This document shows positions 48,983 through 61,987 of a stretch of 64,000 nt of DNA, in pieces. This DNA is from Cadophora sp. MPI-SDFR-AT-0126 (Eukaryota > Ascomycota > Leotiomycetes > Helotiales > Ploettnerulaceae): contig JAGMVK010000022.1 in NCBI GenBank assembly GCA_020747065.1, positions 806,001 through 870,000 on the forward strand, in the 5' to 3' direction. Each line of letters begins with the position of its first letter. Positions within the stretch are counted from its first letter, which is position 1. The translations under genes were made by a program, and so were the position numbers. The notes beneath the pieces were generated by a model. The model ran no database searches. It saw only the letters and a list, made by a program, of their open reading frames with translations, and was not told the DNA's origin.

Positions 48983-49743
48983 TAAACTTCTTTTTTGCTC
49001 TTTCTCAATCTTTCTCTCCTTTCTTTTTTCTTTCATCTTTCTTTGCTCTTCATTCAACGAATAAATTCTTATTACCGACGATTCGAGGTCCACAGGGTTC
49101 GTGTGGCCAATTTCGTTTTGCTTTGTTGGATCCACCCTTGCATTAGGGCTCAGTAGCTTAAGCGAGCGACGTAAGGGGGCTCGCTAAGCCGCTCCGTTGT
49201 CAACAAAGCTTGAAGTAGTCTTAGCGCGATCTCCTGAGTTGGACACTGTGCTCTGAGTCCAGAAAACTTATCAAGGTCCTGGACTGTTCAATGCGCTATT
49301 GTCTTGGGAGAGAAAGATTCTAGTCACATCTCAGTCGCGGCATTGCCAAGAATGCGGGATTCCTAGAAGTTTTGATGCACGTGAGGAAAGCTTTCCTTAT
49401 GTTAATCCCTATTGTAGAATAAAATACACAATCTGAGAATCGGTACGAATCTATCTCCCTCCGTACCAGTCACTGCCAATGTCACCCCAGATCTCTATTT
49501 CTCTGCTCAGCTTTGGCATTTCCGTTCTTCTTGCTTGGTTTTTCGCTCTAAAAAATATTTGAAGATCTCGTCTCGGCTTTCGTTTATCTCCCTTTCGCCT
49601 GCTACAAGTTAGGACAGCTCGACGAATGTTGGATGGGATCAGAGTGGAGTTATCACCGCTTACAGAAAGTTGTAAATGCGAGTTCCATCTCTTTCAATGC
49701 ATTTGTCAATGCCCAATCATTTTCGCTCGAATCGTTGACCCAA
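48983..49743. other. Intergenic, no gene seen
   Basis: About 0.76 kb between the tRNA and the 3' end of the C6-zinc gene. Starts with a T/C-rich terminator-like tract; a short inverted GCTCGCT/AGCGAGC-like string near 49160-49190 is present. No coding signal. Confidence 0.4.
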
Positions 49744-51738
49744 TCAAAGCGCCCGAAAGATGATGTTTTGTCGCACAGTGTGCCGTACGTCGTTGCGACC
49801 ATGCGATACATGAATCTGACTTTCTCGAGTCTTGCCGCGAAAATTACTGGTAATTGTCAACAAAAAGGAAAGGTTCAAGGATTGAAACTGTTTACCTCGA
49901 GACTTGACCGGAATCTCCACACTTCTCTCACACAGCAAGACGTCGTTCCGGTACACAAGCATCAACCTCAGCAAGCACGTTTGTGCTACCACCATGCTAT
50001 TTTTGTCGAGGCTGAGGAGACGATGGAGGTCATTGAATTTAGTAAGAACGAACTTTTCTGCCTCAGATATGCCTGTTAGTGCGATTGCTCTGATGTGTTG
50101 GTTCAGAACTGGATCTGCATATGAATATTCTTGGGGGGCGTTATCTGCAGGTGCAACGTGAGAGAAGACTAGCGAGTGCATGAGAAAGCTTCTCAAGTTC
50201 ACGATCCTCAAAGCAGCTGCCACAAGATCCATCTGGATAATGCTTAGTAGAATTTTAGAAGTTCAACTGATATCTTACCATTGAATGCTGTAGAAGTCTC
50301 CCAGCGAATAAAAGCAACACGTGATCAATCTTGTCATGTAATTCGTGTGTCAAGAAAGGATCATGTACTTTTCCTACACCTGCTCGAGACATGCTTTCTA
50401 GTTGCTCGATGCCAGGTATGGCTGCAGGGAGGAGAGCTCGTTGATCCGCTGAGGGCGCATGCCATGACACTGGTCTTGTGTAGGATCCTGAGAGTCCTGA
50501 CCCAGGATAGATGCGCTCGTACTTCGTAACAGTAAGGGTGAGCGGTAGAGAGGAGTCAATCATATCGTCCATCTTGAACGTGATATTCTCAGTGGTATGT
50601 GGTACAAATCTGATAGCAGCGCGATTTCTCTCTTGAGACTTGACGATCATCTCGTAGATGCCTGGCAGAGTCAGTCTATGAACGCGAAATGTTGCAAGAT
50701 GAATTTTGTACTGCTATGGGAGAGAAACACATCAAGAAGCTTCTGTCTCAAACAAATGTGGCCAGCTAGCTTGGGGTCTTTGGTCATGACCTGGCATCTG
50801 GTGCACGTTTCTTGTGTGGAACACTGGGCACGTCAGCGGAGTTCAAACATGCCCCAGAAGCGCAGACTTACAGCAGTCTTTCGTACTTGACACTGCCAAC
50901 AGGCCCTTTTGTTCCGCACTTGGCTTACTTTCTTGCGCTGTTCAGCGTTATAAGCCTTTTTGCCACGCTTCGCGTTTTTCGTTGGTGGTTGGCTCTCAAA
51001 AGCAGTCATCAAATGTTCTGTTGATGGTAATGTGCGTTGGGATCCTAGGAAATCTGATGTAACTCTTATTCTTCATCATAGGCATGGTTCTGCTCAGCGG
51101 TGAATCGGTATGGGTGTTCAATGTAGCCATCGTTGTTGATCCTGATCCTGATGGTGGGGTTGTCCTGGACTGAGCCAGCTACTATCGACATCTTCAATTG
51201 TTGGGAAGACATAGTTGCTTGGCATTTCCGATTTTGAATTTTGATCAAATACACGCATCTCATTTTCCGATGATGCATTGCTGGTCGTCGGCGTCAGAAT
51301 TCTTGGGCTGGCTTCGTTCCGACCCAAGGCTTGAAGAGTTGCTTCGTCCAATGTGGAAATCGCAAAGAAAGGAGGGACGGTCGAGTTGCTTGGATCCTCG
51401 TGGAACTCGGGGGTCCATAGAAACGGCGAAAACTCGGAGTCGAGCTCAAGTTCTGAAGCTGGGAATCGAAGAAGAGGAAACAAGGCTTCATTAGTAGCTG
51501 GTTGCTCGATTATTTTGCTCTGATTGACCGGAGAGTTTTGCTCGTGTCCAACCATGAATTGATTCCAACATGAAGAAAAATCTCCAGCTCCCCCTTGAAT
51601 ACTCGTTGGATCCTCATGGTCGTCTTGATTCCAGATGTCGTCGAAGTCATTTACATCTCCTGAGGGTCCGCAATGAGGAGTGAGATGAGCAAAATCCTCC
51701 TGGCTCAGAAACAAGTCGTCAAAGAAGTCGTAATCCAT
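49744..51738 (-). CDS. C6-zinc-cluster-like regulatory protein (573 aa)
   Basis: Exons (minus) 51738-51253, 51169-51064, 51017-50872, 50823-50712, 50661-50279 and 50232-49744 (1722 nt, all phases consistent). The N-terminal 200 residues are acidic and Ser/Gln-rich (MDYDFFDDLFLSQEDFAH), like an activation region. A central basic stretch NAEQRKKVSQVRNKRACWQC leads to six cysteines (about 237, 240, 247, 253, 256, 270). The last spacing is 13 instead of the usual 6-9, as in an atypical fungal zinc-cluster group. The C-terminal half (TLTVTKYERIYPG, then IAL, then ISEAEKFVLTKFNDLHRLL) is helical. The first two introns have weak donors (GTATTT, GTTACA), so the N-terminal junctions are the least certain. 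The start ATG has a good aagATGg context. Confidence 0.68.
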
Positions 51739-54416
51739 CTTCCCGGTAACTTGAACCGGCAAGATCGAAAAGCACAGGAATATGCCTCGGTTTTAAGGGA
51801 AGTTTGGAGAAGTTGCTCGCTGAATGGAACATTCGAGTTGCGGACTTCATCGCTTTATGATCAACTTCAAACAAAAGTGCATCAACTTGACTTGGTTATG
51901 ATTGGCTCGCTTCCAATTTCGGTGTGCCCAAAGGAGACGGAAAACGCCACACGGCTGGCCTCGGTCAAGCTCGGTGAAGGTATCTCCAATCAGAGCCATA
52001 TGACCATCTCATTCGCCAGACACGAATGCTGTGTCACAGCTAGAGATATATAAGTGTGAAGGGTCTTTGCTGGAATTCTTGAGCTTTCAGGCTGTGGTTG
52101 CTTAATTTCAGGGTATCTGAGGCTTGTATTCCGTTAGATTGGATCATCTTCAACGCCCGTCGCTTGAGATGTTTACAACTGAGAAGGAGTTCATATTGGA
52201 GCAAACCCTTACATCGCAGACAGCAAATCAGTCCCAGCCGATACATATTCAACTTAGAAATTCTTGTATTTTATGGGTCCGAGTTAACGGCCTGATTCAT
52301 GCCCTTTTTCAAGCGCGTAGAAAGCGAATGCGCATCCCGCTCAGTCCGAAGTCAGAAGCACCCGACAGAGCGATTCCAGGTATTGACGTATCAATACATT
52401 GTTTCATGAACTGGAGGACTTCCAATTATCCACCTAGAACATCTCAGCATTGGCTCCCTGGCGATTGCGAAACTCGGAGAAGGGAATGTGATTATTATGT
52501 GAATGCCGAGACTATCCTATGGCAGTGAAAGCCCTGAAGGTAAAGCAGACTAGAGGTGGAACAGTCGCCGCAACTACTGTCCCCCATCTCCAGGTCTAAA
52601 TACTTGTTGCCCTATAAGTATTGTCGGCTGCAGGCACACGATGGCAAGAAACAATGACGACACGGTTCGTGGGCTGTCAAAACGATAGACTTTCGGCGCC
52701 AAGTCCAAAGAAAGATATCAGTGGAGGAACCTCGTTTCTACAATCCAATTGCATTGTAGAGATCACAGAAGACTCCTTATACTTCGAAGAACACCAGGCT
52801 CCCTAATTCCTGCTCATATAGTATTCTGTTGCCATTTCTCATTCGGATGTCAATCTACCTCATTTTATCATCATCATTCCCCCTTCACTCACAATATATT
52901 ACAACATCCTGCCAAATACTGTACCTGTGGATTATATTCACGCTGTTTGTTATTGGATACCATTTTTTCTTGTGCCATTTCCCGTTATTGGTAGTTCTCA
53001 GGAAATCACCGCCAACACGCACGTTCCCACCCGTTCAAATCTTCCTCATTGATCGTACTGTGCTTAGAGAGCTTATACCTTGAACATCGCCCTTAATATA
53101 CCCTTCGATATCCTCTGACTCTAGATCTGGCCAATTCAAGCTTTGCATCACTGCTTGAGAGGATGGAGATGGTTGTGAATTTGCTCTCTTACACCTCAAA
53201 ATATGTATGCTAAGTAAACAAAACTATCAACAGCACACTGATTACAAAACATCGTGCTAATTCCCCTGGTACTTCACTTGAACGGCTTCTTTCTAAATAA
53301 TCTTTACTTGCACGCCCTGGAGCTACAACACCGCATTACCTATAAATCTACCCAATGCCAAGGGAAACACAAAGTACGGAAACCCCATTCAATACCAAAA
53401 AAGATCATGGGATCGAGAAGCAGTCATAGAAGCAATGACGCAAGTCAGAGACTACACGCTCTTCAAAACAATCAGTTCCTAAATTTCACCTCTTTCACGA
53501 ACTCATGATGACTTCACGGTATCATCCCCACGACCAAAACTTCACTCGCTCGAGTAGGCGAACTATTGTCAATATCCACTCTGCTGTAATTCGCAGCTCT
53601 ATCATTATACCTCATACACTACCATGGCCAGATGTACAAATGACGCGAAGTAAACTTACGCGACATCAGCCAATATTTCAACTCAAACCATACATGTAGA
53701 GTACTCTCTTCACAAAAATCACCCTGCTCCCGGGCCGAAGGACCACTCCACTAGAATAATTCTGTAATCAGTAGGTTGTACTGCTGCTGATCTCGTCTCG
53801 ACTTTAATACTTGAGAGAATATATATACACCTCTCTGAGTTCGACACAAAGCAGTCACCAAGTCCAACCTCAAGCTCCACCATTCACCGTTTCCAACTCA
53901 TCCTCAAATTCTCTTCCTCGCAACCCCCTACCTACCCCTCCTGCCGCAATAATCATTCTCATTCTCAACGATCATTCACAATCCAAAGCCATATAACCCC
54001 CCTCCCCCCAGCACTTGCGTGATTGACCTCCTCTCATGTTCCTCTCAAATGCCTCCTCACCGGCTCCTTTCGCACATATAACTTCCATTCATTTACCCAT
54101 TTCAGCTCGGATCCATTTGATTCGAATCCTTTCAAGACTAAAACTTACAGCAACCACAGTTTATCAACAACCATCATGTGTGGTTAAAACGATATCATTC
54201 ATTCAATTTACCAGAACTACAATGCTAACTCCGAAAATCCCAGTGCACACTTTCTTGCGACTTTTCCTCACTAACTCTACTCAATGTTGCATGTTTGCAG
54301 GAAGACTTACTTCTTACCAAAATTGTCGAGCTGTTGAGTCTCGTAACTCTGTCATTCCTCCCACTTCTTCCATCCTGCGATTTACTGTTCCAACTGCTCA
54401 GCTTCTCGACTCCCAA
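51739..54416. other. Intergenic, no gene seen
   Basis: About 2.7 kb between two minus-strand genes. Frames up to 134 aa are featureless. The + strand of 53500-54300 is G-poor. It should hold the promoter of the C6-zinc gene and the 3' flank of the membrane-anchored protein. Confidence 0.4.
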
Positions 54417-56896
54417 TCACAGATTGTCATATCCCCCTCGGATCACGGCATCCTTCTCCTTCTCTTCGCCCGCCGCTTCTCTGCTCCAACCTCGACTTCT
54501 CTTCCCATCATTTATATCCCTTTCCGTCTCCTCGTCAAAGACACCCTTAACAGCCTCAATCTTCCCAATATCGCCAGTCAGATCAACTCCCACAACAGGC
54601 ATATCCTTCTCCTTCCCATCAATGACCATCTTCACAAGTGGGACAACAGTTGGTTGACCACTAAGCACTGTGATCACAACAGGTAAGATGGTGGATGTAC
54701 CTCGGATCGTGGTTGTGAGATGACTTATGACGTTGGGATGATCTTTTGAGGGACTGGGTGTAGCGGCGATGCTCGTCGCTGACGAGGCCAGAATGCTTGT
54801 GGATCTGAGCGGTTGGGGTATCACGGTTCTGGTCACTTCTTTGACTGCTTTTCCTAGGACAGGCAAGACATTGTTGATGGCTGGTATTGTGGAAGTCGGT
54901 TGAAAGAGCGGACCCGGGGTTGCGATAGGTATGCTAGCACCAAGCAAATCACTATTCACACCTCCGATAATAGCTGAAGCGGCCGGTATCAGCCCGTCAA
55001 TTGTGTTGTCTGCTCCTGGAATGCCGGCAGCTGTCCAATCACTGGCAACACCGTTGATGATAGCTGCTCCAGTAGGTACCAGTCCAGCGGCGGGATTCCC
55101 TCTAAGAGATGGGATATTGGAAAGCACATTGCCCGCAACACTTCCCACGATCCCTGTCGCAGTTGGGATTATAACACCGGCAGGATTGTTGATAGCTGCA
55201 GCACCTGTAACTGATGAGATCAGTGGGAAGTTCGCACTCAGAACCGAGGAGAGTTGTCCCATCACTGAATTCAAAATTGCTCCTGAAAGACCGTTCACGT
55301 TTCCAAGAGCCGAATTGACACTGTTGATAATGTCTCCTGCCAGACCCCCCGCCGAGATTTTCGCTTGGCCCAAAGCTCCGCTTGATGTTGGGAATGGTTG
55401 GAAAGGACCCGATCCCGAGCCAGCTGCGGCAAGCGCTGATGGCAAAGACGATTGACTGGGAAGATTCGCCGTGAAGCTAGCCATAGTTGAAGGCACCGAT
55501 GAAGACATGACTTTTGATCTACGATGCGTGAGCCAATATCACGAAAGGGGAAGCGTGACTTACGTAGAACCATTTCCTAATATCGCAGCGGCAGAGGTGA
55601 CAAGTCCATTACTAGAACCAGGAGTAGGACTCGGTATGCAGAACCATCCTTGCGAGCAGTGCCCACACGCCCAACCATAACCACAAACGCAATTTTGAGC
55701 TGTTGTCTGTGCTGGAGGACAGAAAACACCACCTGGACATTCAGAACACGAGTATCCTGCATTTGGACAAGGATGTGTAGTGGTTGCCTCATCGGGATAT
55801 ATAGTTGGGGCCGAAGAGTTGTTAGAGTTGGTGGTGTTAGTAATTGACATGCTCGATGTCGGAGGGCAGTCTTCCGCTCGTTTTGCCAGAGCCCCATTCG
55901 GACAGGCAATGAGGCTTGGAGGCGTTGTAGAAGAAGATATGCTGTTTGGTGGTGCAAGGGGATAGAGACTAGACTTCGGACACACACTCGAGAAGTTAGA
56001 ACATTTGCAGCCTCGGCCTCGGCCTCGGGCGACATACCTGACAGTTTCGGTACAAGTATATGTGAACGCAGCCACGAAGCTGAAAAGCGTTGCAGTCGAC
56101 TCGTAATGAGTGCTGTGCCATGTCTCCGTAACCGTGCAAGTCTCTGTCTTTGGAGCAGGACAAGCCGTACAAGTCGGCATTGAAGCACAAGTGGTTGCAG
56201 CAGAATTCGATGGAGGTCCCTTCAATACTGGAGCAGAAGTAATGTTGAAAGCCATACTCGAAGTCGCAGACGAAACGTTCAATCCTGAAGTTGTTCTCGA
56301 CAGAATTGCCGTCGCATTTACTCCCATGGACGCATTCCTCTCGATTCCACCCGCAGCAGTAATGCCCGAAGGTCCAGTCCCCGCCAGCAAACTCCCAACG
56401 ATTTCTGTAGCAGCACTAACGATCCCACCTACAACCCCGGTGGCTTGGTTCACTTCACTGTTCACATCTTGTATCCGACTTGGAACTTGACTCGGTGCTC
56501 CAGCGAGGGCTGTAGACGAGAGACTGCTGATAGCGCCTTGTGCTATATTCGCAACATCCGATCCACCATCAAGAAGAGCAGCTGCAACCTTGCCTACAGC
56601 ATCAAGGATTGATCCAGCGGCGGGCGAGATAGCTTTGATTGCTGGCTTGGGATCTGCAAGAGGTGGACTGCAGACTGTCAGTGACTCTGTTCCTCTCTTA
56701 TAGCCATCTCGCCTGAAAAGGAGACTTACTTCCATGGCATACTAAAAGTGATAGTATCCCTCCTTATGAGCTTCACTCCATCTCGAGCAGAGCCGAATTT
56801 CTTAAACCCGTCTAGGGAGATCAAAGCCACGACTGAGAGGAGGACGAGGATGATTATCGCTGCGAAAGGCGTGAGGAAGCGCTGTGAAGACGGCAT
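54417..56896 (-). CDS. Membrane-anchored Ser/Thr/Ala-rich protein with a Cys-rich EGF-like patch (790 aa), unknown function
   Basis: Exons (minus) 56896-56730, 56667-55564 and 55518-54417 (2373 nt), introns of 62 and 44 bp. One N-terminal hydrophobic helix (about residues 10-28, FAAIIILVLLSVVALISL) acts as signal anchor. The body is Ala/Ser/Gly/Thr-rich with many N-glycosylation sequons. It carries repeated amphipathic motifs (PAAGSILDAVGKVAAALLDG, then NPAGVIIPTATGIVGSVAG, PAAGLVPTGAAIINGVA and PAASAIIGGV). A central cysteine patch (CPNAGYSCSECPGGVFCPP, then CVCGYGWACGHCSQGWFC) resembles wall-protein or EGF-like modules. The C-terminus is charged (ERDINDGKRSRGW). I do not recognise the family; it looks like an extracellular, wall-associated protein. 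Confidence 0.8.
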
Positions 56897-57333
56897 TGTA
56901 TGCGGTGTTCACCAAAATGAGAGATGGGTTGGAAAAGCCAATTGAGCAAAAGCGAAGATGCAAGGAAGGGGGAAACGAATGTGAAGCACAGTGAGTGTGG
57001 GAGCAGAACGAGATCCAAAAGGATCAAAATTGAAGAGAGAAGATTTCAAGAAAATATGTAGGAAGTAACTGGCTCATGCCCCGGATCGTACCTACCTTAC
57101 CAAAACCGGCTGCTCGCAACTTTGCAAAATCCAGCCCGCTCCTTCCATCGCTCCAAAGTCACCAGGCCCATCGAAATCACAAGTCAAGGTGGAAGAGTTG
57201 TTCATTCAGCGATACAGCTATCTGCTATATCCTCAACACCTCCATTCCCGCTTCACCAATGCAAGAAAGCCCTAATCGAAAGCATTACCCACTTCCGCAA
57301 AGGCGCGCAGAAAGAGCACACACATCTATCCAT

Positions 57334-58376
57334 CTAGTATCTCTTTCCAGCGCGCAGAACATCACCAAACTCCTCCAAAGGACTGCGGATGAGCTTCGTC
57401 TCCTTCCACAGGTTGGGTGTGAGGTATCCGTATGTGTTGCCGACAGCGACGAAGGTAGCCTTGAGGGTGTTCTCGAGGGTCTTGGTGGATCCGGAGGAGG
57501 AGGTGTAGATGTCGTCGACACCGGCGAGTTGGAGGAGACGCTTGACAGCTGGGGAGGCGACGAGACCGGTACCACGGGGAGCTGGGATAAGCTGGGATCG
57601 TTAGTTAAGTGTGCGCAGAGAGATTGGCGCACAGAAGAGTTGGAGAAAGTGAAATGGGCACAACTTACTCTGACGGAAACGGAACCACACTTTCCACTCT
57701 CCTTGGTAGGCAAAGAGTGAGGAAGACCAAGGTTGGTACCCCAGTATCCACGACGAATTGGCAGAACGCTCAACTTGGCGATGATGATGGCGGCACGGAT
57801 AGCAGTGGCAACTTCCTTTGAGGTCTTGATACCAAGTCCAACGTGTCCCTCGGAATCACCAATGACAACGATAGCCTTGAATCGGGTACGTTGACCGGCA
57901 CGAGTTTGCTTCTGGACGGGCTTGATCTATTGTCGCAGAAAGTCAGTAAATGTTTCAATGCATGCCCAACTTCAAATCATTGTCTCCAATATGCCAAATT
58001 GCGTTGCTTTTAACCCTCCCTCCAATTCCACCATACCCTTCCTCTCTACCAAACATCCCACCACCGCAGAGAAATATATCCTCACCTTCATAACCTCATC
58101 CTTCAACTTTGGCAAGAAGAAATCCACAATCTGGTACTCCTTGATCGGCAAACTGTGCAGATAGATCTCCTCCATACTCTTGATCTTCCCATCCTTGACA
58201 AGACGACCAAGCTTGGTGACAGGCTGCCACTCCTTCTCCTCATTCTTGTTTGCGCCCCGACGAGGTCCACGACGTCCACGTCCACGGCCGCGATCTCCTC
58301 GATCACCGCCAGCACCGCCACGAGATCCGAATCCACCGCCGCGAGCTGCTGCTCCGCCTCTGGGTGCGTCCGCCAT
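57334..58376 (-). CDS. RPS2: 40S ribosomal protein uS5 (RPS2, 268 aa)
   Basis: Small-subunit ribosomal protein at the mRNA entry and decoding site. Exons (minus) 58376-58086, 57926-57669 and 57591-57334, 97+86+86 codons. The N-terminus is the RGG-rich tail typical of eukaryotic uS5 ([20 protein letters not shown]), probably arginine-methylated. Landmarks: [106 protein letters not shown] and [17 protein letters not shown] 58376 is chosen over upstream codons because it starts the conserved MADA N-terminus. The 159-bp first intron is longer than its neighbours, as is common in ribosomal-protein genes. Confidence 0.97.
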
Positions 58377-60290
58377 ATTTGCGTGTGTTTGTTGATGTAG
58401 GAATTGGGGGGAGTTCGGTGGGCGAGATTGGCGTTGGTCGTGAAAAGAGGGATTTGGGAAGCGCAAAAAGTTTGTGGGATTGAGAAATTAAGCGAGGTTT
58501 AGGTATTGACGCCTGAGTGTTGAGGCATCGATGCGGGGCAATCTCCCCCACCAGATGAATCTGGACCTGAAGCTTGAACACTGTGATGGATCTCAGAAAT
58601 TCAAATATCTTAGCCTGGAAACTAGAATTCTGGCATAAGCCTAATATCGCGATCTGGAAACGCCATGTTTCTCAAAATACTTTGTCCGTCCCATCAGCAG
58701 AATTTCAATCCTCTGATTCTACTTCAGCCCATCTCAAATGCCATTCACGCACCCGCTCAACAGGCATTCATTCCTTATCCAAGCCCCATATCCCACGATA
58801 TCTGCTTCATCCGTATCCCAATATCACCTACGCAAACGAAATCTGCAAAAAAGAAGCACCCTGTTCCAAAAGCCAAATACGCCCGAGGGGGAAAAAAAAA
58901 AGGAAACACAAACGAAGATACAGATAGAGATAAACATGTTCTGAACCTCCAAGCAGCCAAGTAAGAGTAAAAGTAAAATCCCCCACTAAGCAACCAACCA
59001 GCCAAGCAGCAAGCAACCAAGCAAACTTCCAACCCTTCTCTTCCTTCTTATTCGTGGAATAACCTTCCCCATCACCATCAAGCCTCAAAAACGCCATCAC
59101 AAACCTTCATGATTATCAACAGAACGTGCATTCCATCCCCTCCTCGCAAGAAGATAAAATGTATGTACAGTACCCTTACGTCCCAGATGCTGACAGACCA
59201 CGGGGATGGAAGAAGGCTTTTCCTGCTCATATGGGAGGGTCCGGCATAAAGTGGGTGGGGTGGGTATGGCAAAAGGGTGTCCGTCACGGGAGAATAGGTA
59301 ATTAGAGAGGTACCACCAGTTAGCAATACCAATACCAATACCCATACCAATACAAAGCCAAAACCAAAGTAATTCATCTACCCGAATAGAACCCTTCATG
59401 CCGAACCCCCCAGCAAGATGAATTAATTTCCTGCATATGACAGGCAGTACGTGCTTTCGTGAATTCCTACCTAGGGACGGTATTGGAGAAGTACGAAGTA
59501 TACATAAATACATACACCCACCTCTTTAGGAAGCAATGCACATACAATACATTCCCGCACGGTGCATCCCCTTATCAACCATCCTCAATAATCCTTTCGC
59601 ACCTCCAAAAACTAATCAATTGCTTCCTGTTTTTCAAATTCAAAACTCACATTACACGGTCATCATTCATCATCAGTTCCATCTGTAATGCGTGCGAGGT
59701 TTTCTTTCGGCTTCTCTTCCCGACACCCTCTTCTCTATTGGCTTGGGCTTGGATTCGGGCTTGGGGTTTGGTGTCACCACCGGAACGAATGGGCCGATGA
59801 AGCAAAACACGCAAATACACAACTTACTACTGTGCTGTGCCGCACTCAACCAACTCAATACCACGTAAATTCCAAGGGGCCAACAAAAATATCGAATGTT
59901 GAACAATTGATGGATGTATGAAGCAAGAAAACGTGTCAAGATCAAAAGTAAAATCACGCACAACACACCACACACACCGCCGAGAAAAGAACATACAGAC
60001 CCCATGAAAAAGAAAAAATTTCCACTCACTCATGCACATTACATTCATCACGGAGTTGGTAAGTAAGTACGCAGAGTAAGTAAATAAATAAAGTAGAGAA
60101 AGAAAGCACAGCACAGTACAAAGCCGCGCAAACAAGAAACTTCATACGTCGCCCGGGCGGGTGGGCGGGCGAGGTGGTGGGTTTCGTTCTGAATATTGGT
60201 GGAGCGGAAGGATAGGTAGATTTTCAGAATGATAATGATGATGTTTTATGATTGAAAGATGATATATGATATTTTGTACACCTCAAACGC

Positions 60291-60311
60291 CTTGCCTTGC
60301 CTTGCCTTGCC
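60291..60311 (+). repeat. Short (CTTGC)4 array
   Basis: Four perfect pentamer copies in non-coding sequence. Confidence 0.9.
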
Positions 60312-60782
60312 TATCAGCCAGCAGCAAGCAAGCAGCCTCTGTCTTGTCGGGCTTGCATCCCATCCCATCCATATCCATAACCCAAAAAGACCGCTCCAAA
60401 CCCAAACCCAGACCCAGAAAAACAAAGTAAGATTCCGCTGTGCTGCTGTGCTGTGATTCCCGTTTCGCCATGCCCACATATATAAAGAAACTCGACTTGA
60501 ACAAAGAGGAAAACAAAAATGCCTAGCTGTGAAATAGAGGGGCGACCATATAGAATAAAGTAAAAACCACCTCCTTGCCCAGAATCAAATCAAATCTCGC
60601 TGACTGCGCTAGTCATACATACACTGACGACCTCCTCCCATTCCTTCTCTATTCCATGTCCTATTTTACTGAACAACCACCCAAGCACGAGCTATATCAC
60701 ACCCTTTCCTCCCATCCCGCTCAATTCCTCGACCTTCACCCTTCCTTAACCTCCTCCACCTGGAACAGACACATCGACCTCG

Positions 60783-60834
60783 ACCTCGGACCTCGGACCT
60801 CGGACCTGGAACCTGGACCTGGAACCTGGACCTG
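60783..60834 (+). repeat. Imperfect ACCTCGG / ACCTGGA tandem array
   Basis: About eight alternating 6-7 bp units (acctcgg, acctgg, aacctgg) in non-coding sequence. Likely slippage product. Confidence 0.85.
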
Positions 60835-61987
60835 CGAACGCCACAACACAACACAAACACAAACCGACCCTATAGAGCTTCTCGGAACCAGATATTTCCT
60901 GTTCCACGATATCGTCATCACGTTCTCTATCCATAAATTCCGCGATAGCTCAACCAGCCAGTCCTGGTGGGAATTTTCTTCCTCTTCTGCTTCTGGATTC
61001 GTTCGTTTGTTCGTGAAGAGAAACATGGCTCTCGATGGCCGCAGCACGCTACCGGTCGATTGAACCCGGAGGGGCGAATGGGCGGAGGAGTGGCGAATGG
61101 GTGGACTTGAGTTCTAATTTCTGAGGTGGGAGGGAGGGTTCGTCCTCTTTCATGATCATTCATCCTTCCTTTCGGGGAGGGGGTTACTTTTCGTTTCGTT
61201 TCGGGGCTTGCTGAATGACCGAGGCCCGCCGAATGGAATCTGGTGAGGCTATGGATGGGATGGGTCCCTGGATGGGTCCTTGGCTGTGGAGGATGAGATG
61301 AGATAGGAAAACCTGAGGGCGGCGGAGCGAGCGAGAGAGCAACTTCATTTTGAGTTTGGGTTCGAGGTTGGGGGGTCGGTTGGGCGGTTGAGCTGGTAAG
61401 GCTGGAAAAGCTTGCAGCAAACGGCAGACAGCGGATACCTAAACATATGTCTTCGCTGGTTGGTGTGGGGTGCAGAGAAATGCCAAATGAAAAATATGAA
61501 AACCCCGAGCAGAGATACAATCGTGCTTCTTTCTTCTCGTAGCCACATCTTTGCATTACATTATCCACACCCCTCACACCGCACCGCACGCACTGTAGCA
61601 TGCCGTACCTAGCTCTCTGCAATCCAAAATCATGCTCTGTGATGCTGCTTTTCATATCCCGTCCAGTCCAATCCGTCCAGAATATCCCAGTCCAAAGCAT
61701 GGGAGCGGGCTCTGCTCATATGATCCCGCATCGATAGGGAGTTGTAGGGAAGTGATGTAGATGCAGATTCGGATGGCTGGCGTGATGGAGTCCACAAACA
61801 TGTGGGGTAGGCCCGCCTGCACATGTCCATCATGCCCTTCAATTCCCAGCCCAGCCCGGCCCAGTATTCAGGAATTCGCCAATCCGACGCCCAAACTCCA
61901 CGCTCCGATCCCAATCCCGACCCCAAACCCAACCCCAAAATCTTCAAATCCAAATCCGCATCTGAAAGTCAAAAATCCCATCCCTCA

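Larger units (their letters stand above)
58377..61987. other. Intergenic with short simple repeats
   Basis: About 3.6 kb between RPS2 and the downstream Zn2Cys6 gene, both on the minus strand. Includes the RPS2 promoter and the 3' flank of the regulator. I see an ACCAAT-type string at about 59325-59352 and two other short arrays listed separately. The longest frame (257 aa, 60927-61700 minus) is low-complexity and not convincing. Confidence 0.45.

Noticed and set aside
51673..52053. 126-aa + strand ORF
   Set aside because: Starts antisense to the first exon of the C6-zinc gene and has no features of its own.
57927..58085. Possible C/D snoRNA in the long first intron of RPS2
   Set aside because: A weak atgattt and a ctga occur but no proper RTGATGA box or terminal stem is visible.
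60927..61700. 257-aa minus ORF
   Set aside because: Low-complexity Pro/Thr/Gln-rich frame in repeat-rich intergenic DNA, no conserved motif.
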